A stretch of 18,447 nucleotides of DNA from CAIVAT01 sp964387205 (GCA_964387205.1 CAYLVY010000073.1:1-18447), one strand, 5' to 3'; positions 7,478 through 15,179 are shown, numbered from the stretch's first letter. Translations and numbers: made by a program. The notes: a model not told the origin generated them from the sequence alone.

Positions 7478-7750
7478 ATGGGACACCATCACGAGGATCA
7501 CGAAGCACTCTCCCACGAAGAACTGAAATACCGCGAACATACCGAGCGCGCCATGCACTTTATCCGGATCGATCTGTTCAGGTCCGCAAGAGAAGAGTAT
7601 AAGGCCGCCCTGGCTTACAAACCGCAGGATCCATTCTGCGTTGAAAAGATCAACGAAATGAACCGGAATATATCGAGGGACCGGCAAACCGTCCTGGCCG
7701 TCGTTCCGGTTGTGGTCCTTATCATTGTGGCGATTGCCATTTTTGCATGA
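7478..7750 (+). CDS. Small histidine-rich, C-terminally anchored protein with a TPR-like helix pair
   Basis: A 90-residue protein with three parts. The N-terminus is rich in His and Glu (MGHHHEDHEALSHEE) and could bind a divalent metal. Residues about 22-62 resemble one TPR-like helix pair, with AMHFIRIDLFRSAREEYKAA followed by LAYKPQDPFCVEKINEM. Residues 72-90 form one strongly hydrophobic segment that ends at the stop codon. With no signal peptide, the likely topology is a tail anchor in the inner membrane with the N-terminal part in the cytoplasm. The ATG is two bases past the DUF3078 stop codon, and the coding potential is supported by that tight junction and by the terminator just downstream. 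I do not recognise a named family, and the function is unknown. Confidence 0.75.
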   Translation: MGHHHEDHEALSHEELKYREHTERAMHFIRIDLFRSAREEYKAALAYKPQDPFCVEKINEMNRNISRDRQTVLAVVPVVVLIIVAIAIFA

Positions 7751-7767
7751 TGATCTGAAATGTTATC

Positions 7768-7812
7768 AAAGGGTGCTCCGGTTTTTGTAATCGGAACACC
7801 CTTTGTTTTGTT
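7768..7812 (+). terminator. Rho-independent-type terminator after the mscL unit
   Basis: AAAGGGTGCTCCG (7768-7780) and CGGAACACCCTTT (7792-7804) pair in a 13-base stem with one C/A mismatch and an 11-base loop, followed by GTTTTGTT. It separates the small anchored protein from glgB. It also lies inside the open frame upstream of glgB, which argues against any glgB start before 7823. Confidence 0.7.
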
Positions 7813-7822
7813 AACTGAACCT

Positions 7823-9853
7823 ATGAAAGAGACAAAGACCCGGAAACTGGCACTCGTGAAAAATGATCCATGGCTGGAACCGGCCGCCGACGAGATATAC
7901 GCCCGTTATGAACGATACCACGACACGATGAAGGAGATAGGGGCAAACTGGAAAAGTTTGACTGAATTCGCCAATGGTCATCGTTACTATGGATTTACCT
8001 ATGACCGCAAGGCAAAGGGCTGGTATTACCGGGAATGGGCGCCCCACGCCCAGGACGTATATCTTTTCGGAGATTTCAATAACTGGCAGAGGTATTCACA
8101 TCGTCTCACCCCCAACCGTTTCGGTCAATGGGAAATATTTCTGCCCGACAACCTGTATAAGGAACGGCTGGTGCATAAAAGCAAACTGAAAATCCTGGTC
8201 CACTCAGATACTGGCTGGCATGAAAAAATCCCGGCCTATATCCGACGCGTGGTCCAGGAGGAGGAATCTGTCGCGTTTACCGGCCAGTTCTGGGCCCCTC
8301 CGGTATCTTTCGACTGGGAAGGGGATCATTTCGATGTCGGTACCATCCGGGAACTGCTCATTTATGAATGTCACATCGGCATGGCACAGGAAAAATACGG
8401 TGTGGGTACCTTCGCGGAATTTGCCGATTACATATTACCATATATTAAAAATTCCGGATACAACGCTATCCAGTTGATGGCCATTGCAGAGCACCCCTAT
8501 TACGGATCATTCGGATACCACGTCACCAACTATTTTGCCGTTTCTTCCAGATTCGGCACACCGGAAGAATTAAAATACCTGATACGCAAGGCCCATGAGC
8601 AGGGTATCGCAGTTTTCCTTGACCTGGTACATTCTCACGCGGCAAAAAACACCAATGAGGGACTTAACCAGCTCGATGGATCGGATGACCAGTATTTTCA
8701 TCCCGGTGAACGCGGCAACCATCCCCACTGGGACTCCAAATGCTTCAATTACGGAAAGCGCGAAGTACTTCGTTTCCTTCTCTCTAACCTGAAATTCTGG
8801 CTACAGGAGTTCCATTTCGACGGTTTCCGTTTCGACGGGGTCACCTCCATGATGTATTTCGACCACGGTTACCGGGAGAACTGGGATCTTGACGGATATT
8901 TCCATCATGGGGTGGAATGGGATTCCCTGATCTACCTTCAATTGGCCAACACATTGATCCACAAGATCAAACCTTCCGCCATCACCATCGCCGAAGATGT
9001 TACCGGCATGCCCGGACTGTGCCGCCCGATACGGGAAGGCGGTATCGGGTTTGATTTCAGGCTTGGGATGGCCATTCCTGACTACTGGATCAAACAGTTG
9101 AAAGAAAAGAAAGATGAAGAGTGGAACCTGGATGAGATGTGGCACCTGATGTCGAACCGGTTGCCGGATGTCGGGACAGTCGCCTATTGTGAATCGCACG
9201 ACCAGGCGCTGGTGGGGGATCAGACCATTGCTTTCCGGCTCATGCAGGCAGAGATCTATTTTAAGATGAGCAAAAGGGATGAGAGCCTTGTGGTTGACAG
9301 GGGAATTGCCCTGCACAAAATGATCCGCCTGATCACCATCGCTGCCGGCGGGCAGGCCTATCTCAATTTTATGGGAAATGAATTCGGTCATCCCGACTGG
9401 ATCGACTTCCCAAGGGAAGGGAACAACTGGAGTTTCCATTATGCCCGTCGCCAATGGTCCCTGATCGAAAATCCCGAACTTAAATACCGCTATCTCTACC
9501 TGTTCGATAAGGATATGCTCAAAATGGTAAGGGAACACCAAATTTTCAAAGCCGGTTACGGAGACCTGATCCAAATGGATCATACGAACCAAACCCTGGT
9601 GTTTCAGCGGCAGGGACTTATCTTTGTTTTCAACTTCCATACCACCTCCTCCCCGGCCGATTACCGGTTTCCTTTGCATGAACCGGGTGATTACCGGATC
9701 ATCCTGAACAGCGACCACCCAAATTACGGGGGGCATAACCGGGTAGACGACTCCATGGTGTACACGACCATCTACCGGGAACAGGAGCAAAACCACTGGC
9801 TTTCCATTTATAACCCGAACAGGACAGCCCTGGTATTTAAAAGAATCTCATAA
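7823..9853 (+). CDS. glgB: 1,4-alpha-glucan (glycogen) branching enzyme, eukaryotic-like type
   Basis: A 676-residue cytoplasmic transglycosylase that forms alpha-1,6 branches in glycogen. An N-terminal helical part is followed by a CBM48 domain (about 55-150) with WAPHAQDVYLFGDFNNW. The GH13 barrel carries LDLVHSHAAKN (region I), GFRFDGVTS with nucleophile Asp338, TIAEDVTGMP with acid/base Glu391, and CESHDQ with stabiliser Asp460. A C-terminal all-beta domain closes the protein. WDSKCFNYGKREVLRFLLSN followed by the FRFDGVTSMMY nucleophile region strongly resembles eukaryotic GBE1 (GH13_8) rather than E. coli GlgB. The frame is open from an ATG at 7760, but those 21 codons cross the terminator stem, so the ATG at 7823 is the start. 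No glgA or glgC neighbours it. It belongs with the alpha-glucan genes downstream. Confidence 0.95.
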   Translation: MKETKTRKLALVKNDPWLEPAADEIYARYERYHDTMKEIGANWKSLTEFANGHRYYGFTYDRKAKGWYYREWAPHAQDVYLFGDFNNWQRYSHRLTPNRFGQWEIFLPDNLYKERLVHKSKLKILVHSDTGWHEKIPAYIRRVVQEEESVAFTGQFWAPPVSFDWEGDHFDVGTIRELLIYECHIGMAQEKYGVGTFAEFADYILPYIKNSGYNAIQLMAIAEHPYYGSFGYHVTNYFAVSSRFGTPEELKYLIRKAHEQGIAVFLDLVHSHAAKNTNEGLNQLDGSDDQYFHPGERGNHPHWDSKCFNYGKREVLRFLLSNLKFWLQEFHFDGFRFDGVTSMMYFDHGYRENWDLDGYFHHGVEWDSLIYLQLANTLIHKIKPSAITIAEDVTGMPGLCRPIREGGIGFDFRLGMAIPDYWIKQLKEKKDEEWNLDEMWHLMSNRLPDVGTVAYCESHDQALVGDQTIAFRLMQAEIYFKMSKRDESLVVDRGIALHKMIRLITIAAGGQAYLNFMGNEFGHPDWIDFPREGNNWSFHYARRQWSLIENPELKYRYLYLFDKDMLKMVREHQIFKAGYGDLIQMDHTNQTLVFQRQGLIFVFNFHTTSSPADYRFPLHEPGDYRIILNSDHPNYGGHNRVDDSMVYTTIYREQEQNHWLSIYNPNRTALVFKRIS

Positions 9854-9867
9854 GCCGGGATTATCCT

Positions 9868-9875
9868 TATCTTTG
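9868..9875 (+). promoter_or_regulatory. Possible -7 box before the T9SS glucan-binding gene
   Basis: TATCTTTG matches the TAnnTTTG -7 consensus exactly and lies 25 bases before the ATG at 9901, in the 47-base gap after glgB. No TTTG-like -33 element is found at the usual distance, so independent initiation here is uncertain. Confidence 0.4.
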
Positions 9876-9900
9876 CCACCGTTTTCGTAATGCCTTTCCC

Positions 9901-11526
9901 ATGAGAATCTCCATGTTCCTTTCCGGTATTTCGCTCCGCGTTGTCGCCTCCATCCTGCTGATGGCAGCAGGCCCGGCACCATCTTTTGCCAACGGACCTG
10001 AAGCACAGGATACCGTCTGTCTCACCGAATTCAGGCTTAACCTGTCAAAAGCCGTAAAGGAGCAGTTGTTTGTCCCGGATTCCGACGCCGTTTTCGTGAC
10101 CTTTAACGAAGGGTCCCCGGCCATTCAGCTGACCCGGGGGCCGCAACACATCTACTCGGCAATTCTCATGTCAACCGATTCAGGCACTCTGTTGCATTAC
10201 CGTTTCCGGATCAATCAGAACCTGTATGAAACTATTTTTCGCGCTGCTGTAACAAAACCCGGACAGCAGACTCTTTACCACTGGTGGAATGATGACCCGC
10301 TGAATATCACCACGTTCCGGGTCAATATGAAATTTATGCACCAGGCAGGCCTGTTTGACCCGGCTGCTGATTCGGTTTGTATAAGCGGTACCTTTACCCC
10401 CGGCCATAGTGCGATAACACTGACCCGGGAAAGAGAAACCGACTTTTATAGTATCTCCTTCGCTTTGGAACCTGGCACGGTTCATCAGTTCCGCTACCGG
10501 ATCAATTCCGACAGTTCCGCACTGGAGATGCCGGGTAAACCTGAACGGATTTTCAGGGTCCCCGGTTCATACCTCACACTGGCCCATGATTTCAGCAATA
10601 TTAATCCGGCTACCCGCCCCATGGAGTTCCGGTGCAACATGTCCTATTACATCCGCGCGGGAAAATTCAGTCCTGCCGGCGAATACCTCGATGTGGCCGG
10701 CAATTTCAACAATTGGGGAGGGTTCGATGCCATGTTTGACCGCAATGGTGATTCGGTATATACGGTGGAGATATTTCCCGATACCGCATGGTTCCGCCAG
10801 CCCTTTGAATTCAGATACAGGATAAACGGCGAATGGGAACTCGCTGAATTACAGGGCAAACCTAACCGCATGTATCAATTTCGTGACACCCTGAATCAAG
10901 GCCCCAACCTTTTTTCTGCCTTTTTCAACAATCTTGATCCTTCGGTACCCACTCCGCCTTTCGCCCTCCATGCCGGTATCGACGGATGGCTGATCTATCG
11001 CAAAACCATCAGCGGTTATTACACTTACGAGAACATCAACGGAATCCCAGAAGGACAAAGCGTTTACCAGTGGTACCGCTGCGACAATCCGGAAGGGACT
11101 GGGGCTGTCCTGATCAATTCTGCCAACCGGATCAACTATGTGATCGATACCCTCGATATCGGGAAATGGCTGATCTTTGAAGTCACCCCGAAAGCGCTGT
11201 CAGGGGATTCGGCCACCGGAAAACCCCTGAGGGTGATCAGCTCAGGCAGCATTTCCGCATGGGATGTAGGACTCACGGAGCATCCGGCCCTTCAACTTCA
11301 TGTCTATCCCAATCCATTCACCAACCTGATCAGGATCACAGGAAACCAAATCATAACCGACCTGTCGCTGATCAACCAGTTTGGCCAGACGGTCAGCAGG
11401 TATCGGGGAACCGGCACGCTGGCAGAAATGATGATCGATGCCGGCGGGCTGCCTCCAGGCCTCTACATGCTTCGTGCTGCCGATGCAAAGGGAGCAACTG
11501 CCGTGGTCAGGCTGATTAAAAGATGA
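9901..11526 (+). CDS. T9SS-exported protein with three starch-binding-like repeats and an Ig-like domain
   Basis: A 541-residue exported protein with no catalytic domain that I can see. A signal peptide (1-30, ending PSFA) is followed by three tandem beta-rich repeats at about 40-130, 137-232 and 240-345. They share F-x-N-M openings, a V-x-x-x-G-F-x core and a closing FRYRIN (RFRIN, FRYRIN, FRYRIN), then GKPxR in repeats 2 and 3. Repeat 3 keeps VAGNFNNW, a starch-binding CBM48/CBM20-like signature. Repeats 1 and 2 have lost the Trp. Residues 358-432 match a Bacteroidota Ig-like module (YTYENINGIPEGQSVYQWYR, then IGKWLIFEVTP). Residues 464-541 are a type A T9SS sorting domain with VYPNPFTNLIRI and LPPGLYMLR. 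This predicts a surface or secreted alpha-glucan binder. Its stop codon abuts that of pepE. Sugar binding is inferred from motif and context. Confidence 0.82.
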   Translation: MRISMFLSGISLRVVASILLMAAGPAPSFANGPEAQDTVCLTEFRLNLSKAVKEQLFVPDSDAVFVTFNEGSPAIQLTRGPQHIYSAILMSTDSGTLLHYRFRINQNLYETIFRAAVTKPGQQTLYHWWNDDPLNITTFRVNMKFMHQAGLFDPAADSVCISGTFTPGHSAITLTRERETDFYSISFALEPGTVHQFRYRINSDSSALEMPGKPERIFRVPGSYLTLAHDFSNINPATRPMEFRCNMSYYIRAGKFSPAGEYLDVAGNFNNWGGFDAMFDRNGDSVYTVEIFPDTAWFRQPFEFRYRINGEWELAELQGKPNRMYQFRDTLNQGPNLFSAFFNNLDPSVPTPPFALHAGIDGWLIYRKTISGYYTYENINGIPEGQSVYQWYRCDNPEGTGAVLINSANRINYVIDTLDIGKWLIFEVTPKALSGDSATGKPLRVISSGSISAWDVGLTEHPALQLHVYPNPFTNLIRITGNQIITDLSLINQFGQTVSRYRGTGTLAEMMIDAGGLPPGLYMLRAADAKGATAVVRLIKR

Positions 11527-12264
11527 TCATTTCAGCAACCAGTCGAGGTTATCCCCCGGCTGAAATTCCTGCGGCTCTTTACCGAAACGAAAAACCCGGA
11601 GGGGTCTCTTTCCGGTCAGGGAGATCCGATCGTTCCGGACGTTGAATAAACAACCTTCCCGCAATCCGGCCACGGTGATGTCTTTATTGACGATCAGGAA
11701 TTCGTTGATCCGTTGTTCCCTTGTTTCACCGGCGTGGCCGGCCGGATTGGCATCAAGGTAGTGGGGGTTGATCTGAAACGGTACAAGGTTCAGGCAATTA
11801 AAGGAAGGCGGCTCGCAAATGGGCATGTCATTGGTTGTCTTCATGGTAGGGCAGGCTACATTGGCTCCTGCGCTCCATCCCACAAACGGGATTCCCTCCA
11901 TTGCCCTGTTCCTCATCGGTTCCATTATTCCGGTGCGGTGCATGGAAGATACAAGATGAAAGGTGTTCCCCCCGCCCACCATCATCGATTCGGCATTAAG
12001 AACCGCAGAAATAGGGTCGGCAGCATGATGAACAGACATTACCTCCAGGCCGTATGGTTTGAAAATTCCGGCAACCCTAGCTTCATAAAGATCATAGGAA
12101 TGGTTCAACTCAGCCGGATCAAGACTGACCCCTGCATATGGAACAAATAAAACCCGGCGTACATTAAATCCCTGAAGAAAGGATACAATGAATTCAAGCG
12201 GCCAGGCAAGATAGTCCTCACCGGCGTTGGTGGAATTGCTGATAAGCAAAAGATTTCGGATCAT
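11527..12264 (-). CDS. pepE: Dipeptidase E (alpha-aspartyl dipeptidase), peptidase family S51
   Basis: A 245-residue cytoplasmic serine peptidase that, by family, cleaves N-terminal aspartyl dipeptides. The catalytic triad known from Salmonella PepE (Ser120, Asp135, His157) maps here to Ser131 in GWSAGANV, Asp146 in KTTNDMPI and His168 in INPHYLD, with identical spacing of 15 and 37 residues. The oxyanion segment MVGGGNTFHL (95-104) and the C-terminal HAGETREQRINEF are also family features. The frame opens upstream to 12384, but the family start MIRNLLLISNST at 12264 is the natural one. It is convergent with the T9SS gene, with directly abutting stop codons, and divergent from the sugar transporter gene. 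Nothing in the sequence links it functionally to alpha-glucan use. Confidence 0.93.
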   Translation of the reverse strand: MIRNLLLISNSTNAGEDYLAWPLEFIVSFLQGFNVRRVLFVPYAGVSLDPAELNHSYDLYEARVAGIFKPYGLEVMSVHHAADPISAVLNAESMMVGGGNTFHLVSSMHRTGIMEPMRNRAMEGIPFVGWSAGANVACPTMKTTNDMPICEPPSFNCLNLVPFQINPHYLDANPAGHAGETREQRINEFLIVNKDITVAGLREGCLFNVRNDRISLTGKRPLRVFRFGKEPQEFQPGDNLDWLLK

Positions 12265-12273
12265 AGTGAGAAA

Positions 12274-12317
12274 TTTGGGATGTAAAAATACGGGAAAGTT
12301 GTTACTTTTGAACCAAA
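12274..12317. promoter_or_regulatory. Divergent promoter region between pepE and the transporter operon
   Basis: On the plus strand TACTTTTG (12303-12310) matches the TAnnTTTG -7 consensus, with TTTG at 12274-12277 but a long 25-base spacer. On the minus strand TATTTTTA (12283-12290) is one base off consensus, with TTTG at 12314-12317 and a 23-base spacer. The two candidate promoters interlock, so pepE and the glucan operon may compete for polymerase. The -7 boxes are better supported than the -33 elements. Confidence 0.4.
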
Positions 12318-12337
12318 TATTTCTAAACAGCCTGCAT

Positions 12338-13639
12338 TTGATCCAAGATAAACCCAAACTCGGGTTCTGGCAGATCTGGAACATGAGTGTCGGATTCCTG
12401 GGAATCCAGTTCGGCTTTGCATTACAGAACGGGAATGCCTCCCGGATTTTGATGACCTTCGGCGCCGATGTCCATCACCTGAGTTGGTTTTGGCTGGTCG
12501 CCCCCATTACGGGCATGATCGTTCAACCAGTGGTGGGATATTTCAGCGACCGGACCTGGGGAAGATTGGGTCGCCGCCGGCCCTATTTCCTGCTCGGGGC
12601 CATTCTGACCAGTATCGCACTGGTACTGATGCCAAACGCTCCCCATCTGGCAGGCTATATCGCTCCGATGTTCATCGGAGGGGGATTGCTGATGATCATG
12701 GATGCATCGATCAACATCTCCATGGAGCCATTTCGGGCACTCGTGGCCGATAAACTACCGGAGAGCCAGCACACCCTTGGATTTTCGGTGCAAACGCTGC
12801 TGATTGGAATCGGAGCTGTTGCAGGGTCATGGCTGCCTTACATACTCGGGAACTGGTTTGGCGTCGCCACCGGCAGTGCCAACGAAGGTTTTGTCCCCGA
12901 CAATGTGATATTCTCTTTTTATGCCGGTGCTTTTGTGCTGATGGCTACCATTTTATGGACTATTTTCACTACCAGCGAGTATCCTCCCGAAAAGCTGAAC
13001 GACAACCGTCCGGCAGAGGTAAGGGGTAAACACACGATCCCACCGGTGATGATGAAACTTTTACTGGTACAGTTTTTTTCCTGGTTCGCACTCTTCTCGA
13101 TGTGGGTCTATACCACTCCGGCCGTGGCCGACAGGTTTTACGGAACCACCGATGCCAACTCCCCCGAATTTCAGGAAGCAGGAAACTGGGTAGGCATACT
13201 GTTTGGCGTCTACAACGGGGTTTCGGCGCTGATCGCCCTGCTCCTGCCCCTGGTTGCCCGCCGCCTTTCGCGGAAAGTGACCCATGCCCTGGCCCTCACC
13301 ATCGGGGGCATCTCCCTGCTTTCTTTCCTGATCTTCCGTGATCCTTATCTGTTGTTGATCCCCATGGCAGGCATCGGTATCGCCTGGGGCAGCATCCTGG
13401 CCATGCCCTACGCGATGCTCGCCGGTTCGATCCCACCAAAACAGATGGGGATGTATATGGGGCTGTTCAATATGTCGATCACCATTCCGCAGATTATCAG
13501 CGGCATTTTCAGCGGATTGATACTGAAATATTTATTTGCGGGAAACCCGATGCTGTGCATCGTCATGGCCGGTATCAGCATGATTCTCGCCGCACTCAGT
13601 GCGCTGCTGATCAAAGAACAACCAATTATCAAACACTAA
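12338..13639 (+). CDS. SLC45/GPH-type MFS sugar transporter (first of two)
   Basis: A 12-helix inner-membrane carrier of about 433 residues. The opening KPKLGFWQIWNMSVGF and GIQFGFALQN is typical of Bacteroidota SLC45-like sugar/proton symporters. The loop between TM2 and TM3 has SDRTWGRLGRRRPYFLLGA, the RxGRRRP motif of the GPH/sucrose-maltose group. TM4 holds DASINISMEPFRALVAD, with a membrane-embedded Asp and Arg. Related proteins import sucrose or maltose, and the neighbouring malQ and SusA-like genes point to maltose or maltodextrin. The open frame reaches an ATG at 12227, but that lies upstream of the probable promoter and inside pepE. No ATG fits before Trp-Asn-Met, so I chose the TTG at 12338. 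The exact start is uncertain. It is probably the first gene of the operon with malQ 21 bases downstream. Confidence 0.88.
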   Translation: MIQDKPKLGFWQIWNMSVGFLGIQFGFALQNGNASRILMTFGADVHHLSWFWLVAPITGMIVQPVVGYFSDRTWGRLGRRRPYFLLGAILTSIALVLMPNAPHLAGYIAPMFIGGGLLMIMDASINISMEPFRALVADKLPESQHTLGFSVQTLLIGIGAVAGSWLPYILGNWFGVATGSANEGFVPDNVIFSFYAGAFVLMATILWTIFTTSEYPPEKLNDNRPAEVRGKHTIPPVMMKLLLVQFFSWFALFSMWVYTTPAVADRFYGTTDANSPEFQEAGNWVGILFGVYNGVSALIALLLPLVARRLSRKVTHALALTIGGISLLSFLIFRDPYLLLIPMAGIGIAWGSILAMPYAMLAGSIPPKQMGMYMGLFNMSITIPQIISGIFSGLILKYLFAGNPMLCIVMAGISMILAALSALLIKEQPIIKH

Positions 13640-13660
13640 CCCTTAAACTCACCCATTCAA

Positions 13661-15169
13661 ATGTTGAATGAACGCGCTTCCGGAATCCTTCTCCACCCCA
13701 CCTCGCTCCCCGGCAAATATGGCATCGGCTCCCTGGGACAATCTGCTTTCGATTTCATTGAATTTCTTGTTGAAGCCAAGCAGACTTACTGGCAGATCCT
13801 GCCACTGGGCCCCACCGGCTATGCCGACTCCCCTTACCAGTGCTTTTCAGCCCACGCCGGCAATCCAAACCTGATCGACCTGGACGTTTTGCAGAAAGAG
13901 GGATGGCTGGAAAAAACCGACCTGGAGGGTTTTCCTTCTTTTCCGGCAGATAAAATCGATTATGAAGCCATTCAGAATGCCCGGCTTCCCCTTCTCCGGA
14001 AAGCATTTTCACGGTTCCAGCAAAGGGCTGATGACCTTCAAAAACTTGCTTACAGGAATTTTCAGAAAGAACAGTCGAAATGGTTGCCCGATTATGCGTT
14101 ATTCCGCGCCATCAAAGAAAACCGGGGCCGGAAACCCTGGTATTCCTGGGAAGAACCCCTGAAAAAACGTGATCCCGATGCCCTCAAAGCAATGCAGAAT
14201 ACCCTGTCGGAAGAAATCGAGTTCCATAAATTCATGCAATTCCTGTTCCTCCGTCAATGGCTTGAAGTAAAACAATATGCCAGGAAAAACAAAATCAGGA
14301 TTATCGGGGATATTCCGTTGTACGTGGCCCACGACAGCGCTGATGCCTGGAGCAATCCCGCCATTTTCGAATTTGATGAAAACCTTGATCCTCTGCGCGT
14401 TGGCGGCGTCCCGCCCGACTATTTCAGTGAAACAGGACAATTGTGGGGCAACCCTTTGTTCCGGTGGGATGTGCTGAAGGCGACGGATTACCGATGGTGG
14501 ATCGACCGGATCCGCACCAACCTTTTCCTTTACGATGTGATCCGAATCGACCATTTCCGGGGATTTGCTGCTTACTGGGCAGTTCCTTACGGAGAGAAGA
14601 CAGCTATCGATGGCGAGTGGGTCACCTGTCCCGGAAAGGATTTCTTTGAAAAGCTGCAGGCTGAGTTCGGCGAACTGGCCATTATTGCGGAAGACCTGGG
14701 AGTGATAACCCCCGATGTGGAAGAGATCCGCGACGGTTTTGGCCTGCCGGGAATGAAAATCCTGCAGTTCGCATTCGACTCTTCAGAGGCAAACGATTAT
14801 ATACCACACAATTACACTAAAAACTGCGTGGTCTATACGGGCACCCATGACAATGATACTCTTGCAGGCTGGTTTGCAGCAGCAGAGAAGGAGGACAAGC
14901 TTTATGTACTGGATTATCTCCAATGCAGTGAAGAGGAGATCCACTGGTCATTCATCCGGCTGGCCATGGCATCGGTGGCCTACACTGCCATTTTCCCGAT
15001 GCAGGACCTGCTGGGACTGGGTTCAGAGGCGCGTATGAACCTCCCCGGAACGACACAAAACAATTGGCAATGGCGCGCCCGGGCTGAATATTTCTCCGAT
15101 GGCTTAGCCAGCCGGCTTGCTGACATGACCAAACTATACGGGAGAATAATCACAGTGAAAAAGAGTTAA
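13661..15169 (+). CDS. malQ: 4-alpha-glucanotransferase (amylomaltase), GH77
   Basis: A 502-residue cytoplasmic enzyme that transfers maltodextrin segments between chains and releases glucose, so it makes short maltooligosaccharides usable. GH77 signatures are complete: SGILLHPTSLPGKYGIGSLG and the sugar-binding YWQILPLGPTGYADSPYQ near the start, GDIPLYVAHDSADAW, nucleophile Asp297 in RIDHFRGF, acid/base Glu344 in IIAEDLGVITPDV, and stabiliser Asp397 in TGTHDNDT. The length matches the compact Thermus-type amylomaltase. It has none of the N-terminal starch-binding extension that I recall in the longer Bacteroides enzymes. It lies 21 bases after the first transporter gene and 10 bases before the SusA-like gene, in one operon. 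No signal peptide, so it acts on imported sugar. Confidence 0.96.
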   Translation: MLNERASGILLHPTSLPGKYGIGSLGQSAFDFIEFLVEAKQTYWQILPLGPTGYADSPYQCFSAHAGNPNLIDLDVLQKEGWLEKTDLEGFPSFPADKIDYEAIQNARLPLLRKAFSRFQQRADDLQKLAYRNFQKEQSKWLPDYALFRAIKENRGRKPWYSWEEPLKKRDPDALKAMQNTLSEEIEFHKFMQFLFLRQWLEVKQYARKNKIRIIGDIPLYVAHDSADAWSNPAIFEFDENLDPLRVGGVPPDYFSETGQLWGNPLFRWDVLKATDYRWWIDRIRTNLFLYDVIRIDHFRGFAAYWAVPYGEKTAIDGEWVTCPGKDFFEKLQAEFGELAIIAEDLGVITPDVEEIRDGFGLPGMKILQFAFDSSEANDYIPHNYTKNCVVYTGTHDNDTLAGWFAAAEKEDKLYVLDYLQCSEEEIHWSFIRLAMASVAYTAIFPMQDLLGLGSEARMNLPGTTQNNWQWRARAEYFSDGLASRLADMTKLYGRIITVKKS

Positions 15170-15179
15170 TCAAAGGCGA

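Noticed and set aside
7478..7750. Cloning-vector His-tag contamination, because of MGHHH at the N-terminus
   Set aside because: There are only three consecutive His residues, in a natural Glu/Asp-rich context, and the gene is continuous with its neighbours with no vector sequence.
8801..9796. Long 331-codon open frame on the minus strand inside glgB
   Set aside because: It runs antisense to the catalytic barrel of glgB, whose GH13 motifs are complete, and the translation is low in complexity of known folds with many Pro, His and Val residues typical of a shadow frame.
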